Shown: positions 26,128 to 34,970 of the stretch, one piece after another
Layout of the letters: the number at the start of each line of letters is the position of its first letter
Position numbering within the stretch: the first letter of the stretch is position 1
Assembly: GCA_050949085.1 (NCBI GenBank)
Contig: JBMNFB010000001.1
Location: 186,001 to 250,000, forward strand
Direction: 5' to 3'
Length of the DNA: 64,000 nucleotides
Origin: JBMNFB01 sp050949085
Lineage (GTDB): Bacteria; Bacillota; UBA994; UBA5500
Made by a program: the position numbers and the translations under genes
The notes under the pieces: model-generated
Databases searched by the model: none
The model's input: only the letters and a program-made list of their open reading frames with translations
Told to the model about the DNA's origin: nothing

Positions 26128-27040
26128 TGGCAGACCTGACTGTAAAAATCGCTGATCTCACGCTACGCAACCCGGTGCTCACCGCTTCCGGCACGTTTGG
26201 CTTCGGCCTCGAGTTCTCGCCCTATGGCGATATCTCTCAGCTGGGCGGCGTGATCGTCAAAGGAACCACGCTTAAGCCCCGCGCCGGCAACCCGCCACAG
26301 AGGGTTGTGGAAACTACCGGGGGCATGCTCAACGCCATCGGCCTGGAGAATCCCGGCGTTGACCATTTCCTCAGCCACTATCTGCCTCAGCTGCGCCAGC
26401 GCGGCGTGACTACCATCGTCAACATCTCAGGCAACACCGTCGAGGAATACTGTGAGCTGAGCGAGCGCCTGCACCAGCCCGGCGTGGCGGCGCTGGAGCT
26501 GAACATCTCCTGCCCCAACGTCAGGGCCGGCGGCATGGCCTTTCGGCACCAGCCCCCAGCTGGCCGCCGAAGTCGTCTGCCGCAGTGCGCCGGCATTGCC
26601 GCCTGCCCCTGATCGTCAAGCTTTCGCCCAACGTCACCGATATCACCGAGATAGCGAGGGCGGTGGAGGCGGCCGGGGCGGATGCGGTTTCCCTGATCAA
26701 TACCTTGCTCGGCATGGCGGTTGACCTGCGCACGCGCCGGCCGGTGCTGGGTAACATCACCGGCGGGCTCTCTGGCCCGGCCATCAAGCCCGTCGCGCTG
26801 CGCATGGTCTGGCAGGTGGCGCAGGCCGTCTCCATTCCGGTGGTCGGCCTTGGCGGCATCATGACGGCGGAGGATGCGCTGGAGTTTATCATCTGCGGCG
26901 CCAGCGCTGTGCAGATCGGCACTGCCAACTTTATTGACCCGAGCACCTGCTGGAAGGTTATCCAAGGGATTCGGGATTATCTCGAGGAGCAAGGCATCGC
27001 CTCGCTATCAAAACTGGTTGGGACCCTGCAGCTGGATTAA
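26127..27040 (+). pseudogene. pyrD: Dihydroorotate dehydrogenase (type 1B) catalytic subunit, frameshifted
   Basis: The N-terminal half reads normally from ATG 26127: NPVLTASGTFGFG, GNTVEEY, and NISCPNV with the class 1B active-site cysteine. It then leaves frame after GGMAF and stops at 26612. The C-terminal half resumes two frames away (LPLIVKLSPNVTDI, VGLGGIMTAEDALEFI, VQIGTANF). Removing one C at 26544 and one at 26580/26581 restores a continuous family sequence through GTSPQLAAEVVCAVRR. Either two sequencing errors or a real double frameshift; as written, no full-length enzyme is made. It is the last pyr gene; pyrE and pyrF are not here. Confidence 0.85.
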
Positions 27041-27194
27041 CCAATTGGGCTTAAGTTTTTCAGTATTGCCCGTTCCAGGCCGTCCGCCTTCTGTTTGAGG
27101 GGTGTTCTCCTTTTGGGAAGGAGATGGCCTTTTTGTGCCCAAGTATGGCAGGAGACTGTTGTGGAGCAACGCCTTTGGAACAGGAGGATGCGCA

Positions 27195-28277
27195 GTGAGG
27201 TCAGGCTCGGATCTGTCTTATCTGGGGGTTATGATTGATATGGCTGGTTGCCCGAACCGCTGTCGCCACTGTTGGCTGGGTTCGCATCGGAACGGGAACA
27301 TCAGCCCGCAGGAGTTTCGTGAGATCGCCCGGGAGTTTTGGGAATGGCGGGACGAGAACGGCAACGGCATCAAGGAGTTGGGATTCTTTAGCTGGTGGCG
27401 CGAGCCAGATTATCGGGACGATTACCGCGAGCTATGGGAGCTGGAACAAGCGTTGTCATCGCCCGGCCGAGCGCAGCGCTTTGAGCTGCTCTCCACCTGG
27501 CGGCTGGCGCGGGACGAAAGCTATGCCAGCTGGGCGGCAAAGCTGCCGCCGCGGGTCTGTCAGATCAGCTTTTTTGGCATGGAGGAAAACACCGACTGGG
27601 CGATGCGGCGGCGAGGAGCCTTTCGCGACCAGATCCTCGCGACAGAGCGTTGCCTTGCGGTCGGCATTGCGCCCAGGTGGCAGCTATTTTTGACCAGGCG
27701 TTGTCTGCATGAGCTGGATGAGTTCCTCCGGCTGATCCACGACCTGAAGCTGCCTGAACGTTGCCGCGCGATCGGCCAGGAGTTCGTGATGTTCTTTGGC
27801 GGGATCACGCCGGAAGGCAATGGATACGAACTGGAGGATGTCAGGCTGGAGGCGGGCGATCTGGAGGCGATCCCCAGGGAGCTGATCGCCATCAGCCGGG
27901 AGGGGCTGGAGCTTTTGGGTCGGCCGGAGCACGAGCTGTACGAGGAGCTCCTGCGCATGGATGCTCCGCCGAATGTTGAGGTAGATGTCAGGGCTCTCGC
28001 CATCAACGCCGACTTTGACGTCTATTCCAATCTGGCGGAGCCCACCGAGTGGTGGCGGCTGGGGAATCTGAAGCGCGATGGCCTGGACTCGATTCTTCGG
28101 TCCTACCGCGATGAGACCACACCCGGTATGCGTGCCAACCGCACTATACCAGTGGCAGGGTTAACGCGGCGATATGGCAACCGAGAGAGCAGCAAGCTCT
28201 ATCGCCCAGACGACCTCATCTGCCGCTTCCTGCACCAGTGGGGCATCGAATACATGGGCCCTGATAGTAGACAGTAG
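27195..28277 (+). CDS. Orphan radical SAM protein
   Basis: 360 aa from GTG 27195, which follows AGGAGG by 7 bases; the frame is open back to 27102 but the radical SAM domain starts right after this GTG. CPNRCRHCWLG is the CxxxCxxC site that binds the 4Fe-4S cluster and S-adenosylmethionine. No second cluster-binding cysteine set stands out, and many Trp and Arg residues (FSWWREPDYRDDYRELW) give it an unusual character. Substrate unknown; no precursor peptide or partner enzyme adjacent. The 154 bases before it contain TCTCCTT/AAGGAGA and a GGCCTTTTT tail at about 27108-27137, a possible pyr terminator. Confidence 0.7.
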   Translation: MRSGSDLSYLGVMIDMAGCPNRCRHCWLGSHRNGNISPQEFREIAREFWEWRDENGNGIKELGFFSWWREPDYRDDYRELWELEQALSSPGRAQRFELLSTWRLARDESYASWAAKLPPRVCQISFFGMEENTDWAMRRRGAFRDQILATERCLAVGIAPRWQLFLTRRCLHELDEFLRLIHDLKLPERCRAIGQEFVMFFGGITPEGNGYELEDVRLEAGDLEAIPRELIAISREGLELLGRPEHELYEELLRMDAPPNVEVDVRALAINADFDVYSNLAEPTEWWRLGNLKRDGLDSILRSYRDETTPGMRANRTIPVAGLTRRYGNRESSKLYRPDDLICRFLHQWGIEYMGPDSRQ

Positions 28278-28301
28278 GTACTTTTCGCACAAGCAGAACA
28301 T

Positions 28302-28330
28302 TTGACAGCAGCCGCTTTATCTGCGACAAT
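28302..28330 (+). promoter_or_regulatory. SigA promoter of the first proline T-box leader
   Basis: TTGACA (28302-28307), a 17-base spacer and GACAAT (28325-28330). The same promoter recurs in front of proB, so it belongs to the duplicated block. Confidence 0.7.
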
Positions 28331-28334
28331 GACT

Positions 28335-28605
28335 GCATAATTATTTCCAGCTTGGATAAAAAGCGATGACAGGGACCAGTAAGCCGCACCGCTTTCGCGC
28401 AGAGAGGAGAGCCCACAGGCTGCAAGGCAATCCCGTGATGTGAGGCTGAACCGGATCCCTGAGAGCTGCCGATGCCAACATCGGCCGGACCGACCGTTAT
28501 CTCGGCAAGAGCGTGGACAGATTTTGGTTTCCAAAGACAGGTGGTACCGCGGAAGGTTAAAGCCCTTTCGTCCTGCTAATCAGGCAGACGAAAGGGCTTT
28601 TGATT
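28335..28605 (+). promoter_or_regulatory. Proline-type T-box leader without an adjacent proline gene
   Basis: T-box sequence AGGTGGTACCGCGG at 28539-28552, AGTAAG and GGAGAG stem I motifs upstream, and a terminator at 28561-28603 (GCCCTTTCGTC/GACGAAAGGGC, then TTTT). Reading the triplet after GAA in the specifier loop gives CCG (proline). The next gene begins 250 bases later and looks unrelated to proline. Near copy of the proB leader at 30667-30970, over about 340 bases including the promoter. Confidence 0.85.
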
Positions 28606-28856
28606 TTACCAGAAGACTCCGATCGTCTCGGTAAGGCAATTGGTCGTGCACTAAAGCTGCCTGAGTGAACCGCAACCTCCGAAAACACAAGGCTGCAACA
28701 ACCGAAATTGTTCTGAGACCTGCTGTATCACTGCGCGCCTACTTCAAGATTTTAGACAGAATATTAGACAAAAAGCCCTTGCCTGGAGCGCCCCATTGAG
28801 TATAATGTTTACAGAAGCTTAATTGTCTGCATAGATAGTGGATAGGATGTAGGAAC
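28606..28856 (+). promoter_or_regulatory. Intergenic region with a candidate promoter
   Basis: No coding potential seen. Its first bases (CCAGAAGACTC) still match the sequence after the second T-box, marking the end of the duplicated block near 28620. TTGCCT (28779-28784), a 16-base spacer and TATAAT (28801-28806) form a likely promoter for the following gene. Confidence 0.5.
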
Positions 28857-29306
28857 ATGAAAACTATTGCATCGTTCCCCTTTATTGTTCCATTGTTTGG
28901 CAAGAGCCTTGAGCCGACCAATGGGTGTGTTGATGTGATCATCTACGGGAGTAAGGACGCTGGATCGTTTACCGTCGAGCGCTGTCGTTTTGCGTATTAC
29001 AGGGACCCAAGCTATATAGGATGCTCCGATAGCCCTTTGCCAGGCGGGTGCGTTGAGACTTACCCATATGCATGCAATCTGAGCTTCTCCGGTGGATGGA
29101 CTCTGAGCTGGCAGGACCTTGACAAGAGGGGCATCGGGATGTCATATCATGTAGACAAGGTACCTTTAGCCGAGGATGGAGAAGACGGGGTGTACTGGTT
29201 GCCGAAGTCTTTTCCGTATGGCACACAGATAAACTGTGCGTTTTTTACAATTGACGACCTGCAGATTGTCTATGGCGAGAGCGCAAATAGGATTGTTCAG
29301 CGCTAA
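28857..29306 (+). CDS. Hypothetical protein
   Basis: 149 aa, no family recognised. No signal peptide or membrane helix is clear; the N-terminus is mildly hydrophobic (TIASFPFIVPLFG). Six cysteines include GCSDSPLPGGC. Beta-rich composition with many Gly, Ser and Tyr. AGGAAC is the only weak ribosome-site-like sequence before ATG 28857, and a promoter-like pair lies upstream. AT-richer than its surroundings, and placed between the two T-box copies, so it may have been acquired. Confidence 0.5.
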   Translation: MKTIASFPFIVPLFGKSLEPTNGCVDVIIYGSKDAGSFTVERCRFAYYRDPSYIGCSDSPLPGGCVETYPYACNLSFSGGWTLSWQDLDKRGIGMSYHVDKVPLAEDGEDGVYWLPKSFPYGTQINCAFFTIDDLQIVYGESANRIVQR

Positions 29307-29372
29307 TAGGATGAGCTTATGTAGGCGTGCCTAGCAATTTGAAGGAAAGGAAACGGTAGATAGGAAGGGAGG

Positions 29373-30584
29373 ATGAAGGTGAAACGGATAATCCTCTGGG
29401 TGATAGTCCTGTGTGTCCCTCTACTATTTACAGCTTGTTCCGGCAAGTATCTGGACGGGATAGTGGATGCAGCTCCAGCTGCTAGCGGGTTTTACGCGCT
29501 GCGGGCGACGGAAGGCGATGCCGCGGTAGAACTATTGCATTTGGTTGGGGGAGAAGCAAGCGAGCTCCTTGATGTAGATGATGCAGTGACTGTAGCGGTG
29601 TCAGCCGGCGAAGCCACCGTTGTAGTCGCATCCACTGACACGATAACAATCATCGCTGCTGAAGGGCCGCGGGTCGTCGCGTTGCCGGCCGCATATTCCA
29701 GCATCGGCGTGTTCGTCAGCCCCGGGGGAGAGTATATCCTTGTCAGGGGGCAGCAGCGTGTCGAGACCAATGTATATCCGTTCTTTCGACGCTGGAGCGA
29801 GCTGACGTTGTTTGACCGGTCAGGACAGTTGCTCTGGAAGCAAGAGTTTGATCCTGCCTATGTTGAGGTAGTCGACCTGAATGACGCGGGAGAGACTGTC
29901 GTCCTCTGGCAAAAGGAGCTCGATAGACTCCCCGTTTTGCTACAGGCGGCCAGGGATGGCCCGCATGAAGGGCTGATGCTGGAGAACGAAGTTTGGCAAC
30001 TAGACCGTGCTGGGACATTACAGGCCAAATGCATCATCAGGGGCGCTGATGCTCTGTTTGCGCAGCTGACTGAGTCTGGAAGCGAGATAGTCGTCGGTTT
30101 CAGCCTGGATAACCAGCAGCGGGGCTTCGTTGGCAGGTATGACCTCAAGGCGGGACAGGAGCTGGGCCGGATCGATCTAGAGACAAGGCTTCTGGATGGC
30201 GCTTACCTCGGCAGCAACCGGGTCGTCACGGCCAGGCACATCCCACCGCCTGAAGCGAGGCCGACCGGCGAGGTGCTGGTGGCTGTGCAAACTCTGGATG
30301 GCGAAGCGCTGTGGAGCATACAGGAGCTGTCAGCCCTCGGGAATGTCGGCGGGCCGCATCTGCGAACCCATCTTGCAGTTTCGCCGCAGGGTTATTACAT
30401 CGCGTTGGTCACTCAGCTCGGCACTAGTTATGGAACAGATAAAGTGTCCGTATATGACGACAAAGGTCAGCTAATCCATAAGGCAACCCTGGGCCAGCTG
30501 CCGTTCCCCTCGTCAAAGTGGCGGATCCGGGTAAGCGATGACGGTTCAGCGATAGTCGGCGACAAGTATTATCCGGGAGGTTGA
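29373..30584 (+). CDS. Putative lipoprotein of unknown function
   Basis: 403 aa. A basic start (MKVKR), hydrophobic core and lipobox LFTAC give a signal-peptidase-II lipoprotein with Cys22 as the lipidated residue. The rest looks like a beta-propeller: repeated strand pairs such as EYILVRGQQRVETNVY, QRGFVGRYDLKAGQELGRID and QTLDGEALWSIQEL, a WD40/PQQ-like rhythm. GGAAGGGAGG precedes ATG 29373. It would be anchored on the outside of the membrane. No partner gene is evident apart from the 149-aa neighbour 66 bp upstream. Confidence 0.65.
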   Translation: MKVKRIILWVIVLCVPLLFTACSGKYLDGIVDAAPAASGFYALRATEGDAAVELLHLVGGEASELLDVDDAVTVAVSAGEATVVVASTDTITIIAAEGPRVVALPAAYSSIGVFVSPGGEYILVRGQQRVETNVYPFFRRWSELTLFDRSGQLLWKQEFDPAYVEVVDLNDAGETVVLWQKELDRLPVLLQAARDGPHEGLMLENEVWQLDRAGTLQAKCIIRGADALFAQLTESGSEIVVGFSLDNQQRGFVGRYDLKAGQELGRIDLETRLLDGAYLGSNRVVTARHIPPPEARPTGEVLVAVQTLDGEALWSIQELSALGNVGGPHLRTHLAVSPQGYYIALVTQLGTSYGTDKVSVYDDKGQLIHKATLGQLPFPSSKWRIRVSDDGSAIVGDKYYPGG

Positions 30585-30666
30585 GTGCTGCCTGCCGCGT
30601 CATGCACCAACTGGTTAGTATCTATACCAGTACAAATGGTCGGGACTTTTTGCATAAGCCTAACAT

Positions 30667-30970
30667 TTGACAGGCGTCGTTGTCTCTGCGACAATGACTG
30701 CATAATTATTTTCAGCTTGGATAAAAGGCGATGACCGGGACCAGTAAGTCGCACCGCTGCGCGCAGAGAGGAGAGCCCGCTGGCTGAGAGGCACTCCCGT
30801 TATGTGAGGCTGAACCCATCCCTACGAGCTGTCGATGACAACATCGGCCGGACCGACCGTTATCTCGGGGAGAGAGTGGACAGATTCTGGTTTCCAAAGA
30901 CAGGTGGTACCGCGGAAAGGCTATTGGCCCTTTCGTCCTGCCAATCGGGCAGACGAAAGGGCTTTTGTTT
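30667..30970 (+). promoter_or_regulatory. Promoter and proline T-box leader of proBA
   Basis: TTGACA (30667-30672), 17 bases, GACAAT (30690-30695), then a T-box leader: AGTAAG, GGAGAG, the T-box AGGTGGTACCGCGG at 30902-30915 and a terminator at about 30926-30970 (GCCCTTTCGTC/GACGAAAGGGC, then TTTTG). The triplet after GAA in the specifier loop is CCC, a proline codon. Uncharged tRNA-Pro would therefore switch on proB. This explains the whole gap between the lipoprotein gene and proB. Confidence 0.9.
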
Positions 30971-31003
30971 TTGCCAGAAGACTCTGGAAGGCAGGGAGAA
31001 AAT

Positions 31004-31816
31004 GTGCGATTTGTTGTTAAGGTAGGGAGCAGCTCACTAACAGCCGCTGATGGAACGCTCAGCCCCCAGAAGATGCTGCCGCTCGTGGTCGGCATTGCCC
31101 GTCTACGCCTTGCTGGGCAGCAGGTGGCTCTCGTTTCATCGGGGGCAGTGGCTTCTGGCTACCAGCTGGCCGGCTTCAAGGAGCGGCCCACCTGCCTGGT
31201 GGAAAAGCAGGCAGCGGCGGCCGTTGGTCAGAGCCAGCTGATCGATGCCTATCATCAGTATCTTATGCCCTATGGCCTGAGTACAGCCCAGTTGCTGCTC
31301 ACGGCGGAGGATCTGGCCGACCCCGCCCGCAGCCAGAACGCGCGCAACGTGTTGCGCTATCTGCTTCGGCAGCCGATCATTCCCATCATCAACGAAAACG
31401 ACACCGTCGCCGTCGAGGAGCTGACCTTTGGCGATAGCGATCAGCTATCTGCCCTCGTCGCCGGTGAGATAGAAGCCGATGGCCTCGTCATTCTCACCGA
31501 TACCGACGGACTCTACGATAAGAACCCGAGCCTTTATGCCGACGCCCGACGCATTCAGCGCGTCAGCCATTGGGATGCTGACCTGCTCCAACTGGCAACT
31601 GGCGGCAGCAAGCTCGGCACCGGTGGGATGCGCAGCAAACTGCAGGCAGCGGCTCGTGCCCTCGGCTGGGGCATTCCCTGTTTCATCGGCAAGGTGACCA
31701 GCCCCGAGGACTTTCTGGCCATTTTCCGGGGTCGCGGCCACGGCACCTACCTCGGGCCGGATGAGCTGGTAGAAACCGCCTATACCTGTTTGGATCATCA
31801 GCCGACCGCATCATAG
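31004..31816 (+). CDS. proB: Glutamate 5-kinase, short form
   Basis: First step of proline synthesis: phosphorylates glutamate. 270 aa from GTG 31004 (RFVVKVGSSSLT follows; AGGGAG 5 bases upstream); an ATG at 30965 lies within the leader terminator and is unlikely. The kinase domain is complete: VSSGAVASGYQL, PIINENDTVAVEEL, TDTDGLYDKNP, GGSKLGTGGMRSKL. It ends soon after, so the C-terminal PUA domain of long ProB enzymes (about 100 residues) is missing; short ProB forms are known. Followed by proA after 31 bp. Confidence 0.95.
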   Translation: MRFVVKVGSSSLTAADGTLSPQKMLPLVVGIARLRLAGQQVALVSSGAVASGYQLAGFKERPTCLVEKQAAAAVGQSQLIDAYHQYLMPYGLSTAQLLLTAEDLADPARSQNARNVLRYLLRQPIIPIINENDTVAVEELTFGDSDQLSALVAGEIEADGLVILTDTDGLYDKNPSLYADARRIQRVSHWDADLLQLATGGSKLGTGGMRSKLQAAARALGWGIPCFIGKVTSPEDFLAIFRGRGHGTYLGPDELVETAYTCLDHQPTAS

Positions 31817-31847
31817 ATGAGCAGAGAAGAATAGGGAGGAAGAATTC

Positions 31848-33092
31848 ATGATCAGTTTACTGAAACAAGCCAAAGCGGCGAAGGCCGCCGCGTTAATCTA
31901 TCAGGAACAGTCTGCCAAAGTACGTCAGGATCTGCTGCTAGCCTTGGCCTCCGCCCTGGAAGCCGATGTCGAGAACATCCTGCTGGTCAACGCCGCCGAG
32001 GTGAAGGAGCAGGCTGCCGCCGGGTTGGACCCGGTCTTGCAGGACCGCCTGCGCCTCACACCGGAACGCATGAGCGACCTGGTCAGCGGCGTGCGCCAGA
32101 TTGCCACTCTGCCCGACTTACTGGGTCAGGAGCTGGAAAGCCGCCGGTTGGAGAACGGCCTGAGACTGAAGAAAATCCGTGTGCCGCTGGGAGTGGTCGG
32201 CATGATCTATGAGGCCCGCCCGAACGTGACGGTGGATGCGGCTGCCCTCTGCCTCAAGACCGGCAACGCGGCACTGCTGCGCGGCAGCCGCCTGGCGCGG
32301 AGGACCAATCATTACCTGGTGCAGATCATCGGCCGGGTGCTGCGCGGGCAGCAACTCCCGCCCCAGCTGGTGCAACTGGTGGCCGACGACAGCCACGACT
32401 CCGTCCTGAAGATGGCCCGGTTGCGCGGCTATCTGGACGTGATTATCCCGCGCGGCGGGGCAAGACTGATTCAGACAGTGCTGGAGAACGCCACGGTGCC
32501 TGTGCTGGAGACCGGCGTGGGCAACTGCCACCTCTTCATCGACCAGTCGGCAGATCCGCAGATGGCCATTGCCATTGCTATAAACGGCAAGTGCAGCCGG
32601 CCTTCCGTCTGCAATGCTCTGGAGACGGTGCTCATCCATCGGCAGTGGCCCAAAGAGTATGTGTTGCAGCTGCTTACGGCGCTGCACGAAGCCGGCGTCA
32701 CGCTGCACATAGACAAGACGTTGCTGGACCTGGCCCCGGCGGCCGTCCCGGCGACGGAAGAGGATTGGGATCACGAATACCTGACTCTGGAATTGGCCGT
32801 CAAGCAGGCGGCCGATGTGGACGAGGCTATCGCTCACATCAACCGGCATGGCACCAGGCATTCCGAAAGCATCGTGACTGCAGACAGCGAGCATGCGGCC
32901 CGCTTCTTGCAGCAGGTGGATGCCGCCTGTGTTTATCACAACGTCTCTACCCGCTTCAGCGACGGCTTTGCCCTCGGGCTTGGTGCCGAGATCGGCATCA
33001 GCACCCAGAAGCTGCATGCCCGCGGTCCCATGGGGCAGGAAGCTCTCACCAGCTATAAGTATGTGATCAGCGGTGAGGGACAGGTACGCTGA
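31848..33092 (+). CDS. proA: Gamma-glutamyl phosphate reductase
   Basis: NADPH-dependent reduction of glutamyl phosphate to glutamate semialdehyde. 414 aa, usual length. VPLGVVGMIYEARPNVT and the active-site cysteine region KCSRPSVCNALET are typical, as is FLQQVDAACVYHNVSTRFSDG-type sequence near the C-terminus. AGGGAGGAAG precedes ATG 31848. Acts with ProB, whose unstable product it consumes. Confidence 0.96.
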   Translation: MISLLKQAKAAKAAALIYQEQSAKVRQDLLLALASALEADVENILLVNAAEVKEQAAAGLDPVLQDRLRLTPERMSDLVSGVRQIATLPDLLGQELESRRLENGLRLKKIRVPLGVVGMIYEARPNVTVDAAALCLKTGNAALLRGSRLARRTNHYLVQIIGRVLRGQQLPPQLVQLVADDSHDSVLKMARLRGYLDVIIPRGGARLIQTVLENATVPVLETGVGNCHLFIDQSADPQMAIAIAINGKCSRPSVCNALETVLIHRQWPKEYVLQLLTALHEAGVTLHIDKTLLDLAPAAVPATEEDWDHEYLTLELAVKQAADVDEAIAHINRHGTRHSESIVTADSEHAARFLQQVDAACVYHNVSTRFSDGFALGLGAEIGISTQKLHARGPMGQEALTSYKYVISGEGQVR

Positions 33093-33124
33093 TAAACCCT
33101 GGACAGCAAGAGGGGGCAGGAATC

Positions 33125-33970
33125 GTGTTGAGGCAACAGAGAATATGTTTTGTCGGGGCAGGCCATATGGCTGAGGCTCTGATCAAGGGTTTGCTGGCAC
33201 AAGGCTTGTCGCCGCAGCAGATCGCCGCGCTGGAGAAGCGAGCCGAACGCGCCCGGCAGATAAACGAAGTCTACCGTATCGCCACCGACCGGGAACAAGT
33301 GGGGGAGCTGCTGCCGCAGGCTAACATCGTCGTCCTCGCCGTGCGGCCTCAAGACATGGTGACGGCGCTTAGCGAACAGCGTGGCCGCATCAACCGCCGC
33401 CAGCTGGTCATCTCCTTCCTGGCAGGCGTTGAGACTCGGCAGGTGGAGGAACTTTTGCCGCCCGGCACGCCAGTGGTGCGGGCGATGCCGAACACTCCTG
33501 CCGCTATCGCCCTCGGCATTACCGCCATTACTCCGGGCGGCTTTGCTACTGAAAAGCACCTGGCTCTCACTCGGGCCCTGTTTGCGGCTGTCGGGGATGT
33601 TGTGCGGGTGCCGGAAGCGCAGATGGACGCAGTCACTGCACTCTCCGGCAGTGGCCCGGCCTACGTCTACTTCCTGGCTGAAGCCATGGAGGAAGGGGGA
33701 GTAGCCGCCGGGCTGGATCGCGAAGCGGCGCGCGCCTTGACTGTCCAGACCCTGCTCGGAGCCGCCCACTTGCTCTGCAGCAGTGATCAGACCGCGCGAG
33801 AGCTGCGTCGACAGGTGAGTAGCCCAGGCGGCACGACAGTTGCCGGCGTACAGGCATTGGAGGAAGGCAGATTCGTTGCCACCGTATGCAACGCCGTGCT
33901 GGCCGCTGCCGCGCGCTCGCGCAGCCTCGCCCAGCAAGTGGAGGAGCCTGCTGCCAGTAGCACCGACTGA
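33125..33970 (+). CDS. proC: Pyrroline-5-carboxylate reductase
   Basis: Final step of proline synthesis, using NAD(P)H. 281 aa. Rossmann start ICFVGAGHMAEALIKGLL, VVRAMPNTPA, and the C-terminal signature ALSGSGPAYVYFLAEAMEE then SSPGGTTVAGVQALEEG. GTG 33125 follows AGGGGGCAGG by a few bases. Completes a proB-proA-proC operon under one T-box; the next 50 bases hold a terminator. Confidence 0.96.
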   Translation: MLRQQRICFVGAGHMAEALIKGLLAQGLSPQQIAALEKRAERARQINEVYRIATDREQVGELLPQANIVVLAVRPQDMVTALSEQRGRINRRQLVISFLAGVETRQVEELLPPGTPVVRAMPNTPAAIALGITAITPGGFATEKHLALTRALFAAVGDVVRVPEAQMDAVTALSGSGPAYVYFLAEAMEEGGVAAGLDREAARALTVQTLLGAAHLLCSSDQTARELRRQVSSPGGTTVAGVQALEEGRFVATVCNAVLAAAARSRSLAQQVEEPAASSTD

Positions 33971-33992
33971 GCGAATACCAACCATTTGAGAG

Positions 33993-34020
33993 GGTCGCAG
34001 CATTGCGCTGCGGCCTTTTT
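33993..34020 (+). terminator. Terminator of the proBAC operon
   Basis: GGTCGCAGC pairs with GCTGCGGCC around ATTGC, then TTTTT. Confidence 0.85.
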
Positions 34021-34124
34021 GACTGTCATTTCAATTAATCCGGCATTTGCAAATATTCACTTGCCAGCGTGGCCGTGATAATGTAACATAATTTGGGTGC
34101 CATACATTCCCAGCGTCTGTTCTG

Positions 34125-34970
34125 GTGAAAAGAGCCCCACCATGGTACCTCAGGTTTATCCTGTGGTTACCTTTACGGGAGATGATGATTGCAGTGCAGG
34201 AAAGAGTACGCATCTCGACCGCCGTGTCAGCGGCTATTGTGATCACCGTCGCGGTGGTCGGTGCCTGCATCCTGACGGCGCTGACCCTGAGTGAGTCGTA
34301 CAGCGAGCATGCAGGGACAGCCTTATCGTCAATACCAAGCGCTTACTTTAGGCTGGCTGCTTCCGAAAGAAAGCCGAGTTTTTCGCCCAGCGATGCTGAG
34401 TTTCTTAGGGAGAATGTGGAGGGAATCGATCGGGTTGCTCTGGCTCGGCTTATCTCCGGGGCGAGCTTCATCATCGGTTTTGACCCCCTGACAGGCGAGC
34501 TAGTTGATCCCACCGTGTCTCTAGAGAGCGTGGAAAGCAGCTACTTCCCGATCAGGAACCTGCAGTTGGCAGCTGGCCGGTTCTTCGACAGCGCCGATGG
34601 CGACGCCCGAGTGGTTGTGATCGGTGCCAGCGTCGCGGAGCAACCTGGACTCCGACTAGGCGATCTGTTTCACTATCGTGAGGTCGTCGGTGCGTTTGAG
34701 GTCGTCGGCGTTCTTCAACCAGTGGAGGAAGTGACTGAGGGGCGACATTGGCCTGATGCAGCTGTGAACGATGTTGTATTCATGCCTTTTCAGCACATCC
34801 CAGTGTACTCAACAAAGTCAGACCCTTACGAGACGACGAGACAGGAGCATCTGGAGCAGCAGCAAAACTCTCTTGAGCTCTGGGCTTCGGTCAAGGAAGG
34901 GTACAATGCATCGGATGTGGCTGTCACCGCGCAGCAAGCTATGTCTATGCCTTGCGTTCAGTCACGTTGA
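34125..34970 (+). pseudogene. Truncated MacB-type ABC transporter permease
   Basis: 281 aa. One membrane helix (about residues 32-55) is followed by a MacB-like extracellular core domain: FFDSADGDARVVVIGASVAE, GLRLGDLFHYREVVGAFEVVGVL. The C-terminal FtsX domain with the remaining three helices is missing; the frame runs instead into the ATPase gene and ends at 34970, 19 bases inside it. GTG 34125 is the apparent start, with GGTGAAAAG just around it. As it stands it cannot form a normal permease. The adjoining ATPase has lost its N-terminus at the same place, pointing to one deletion. Confidence 0.65.
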
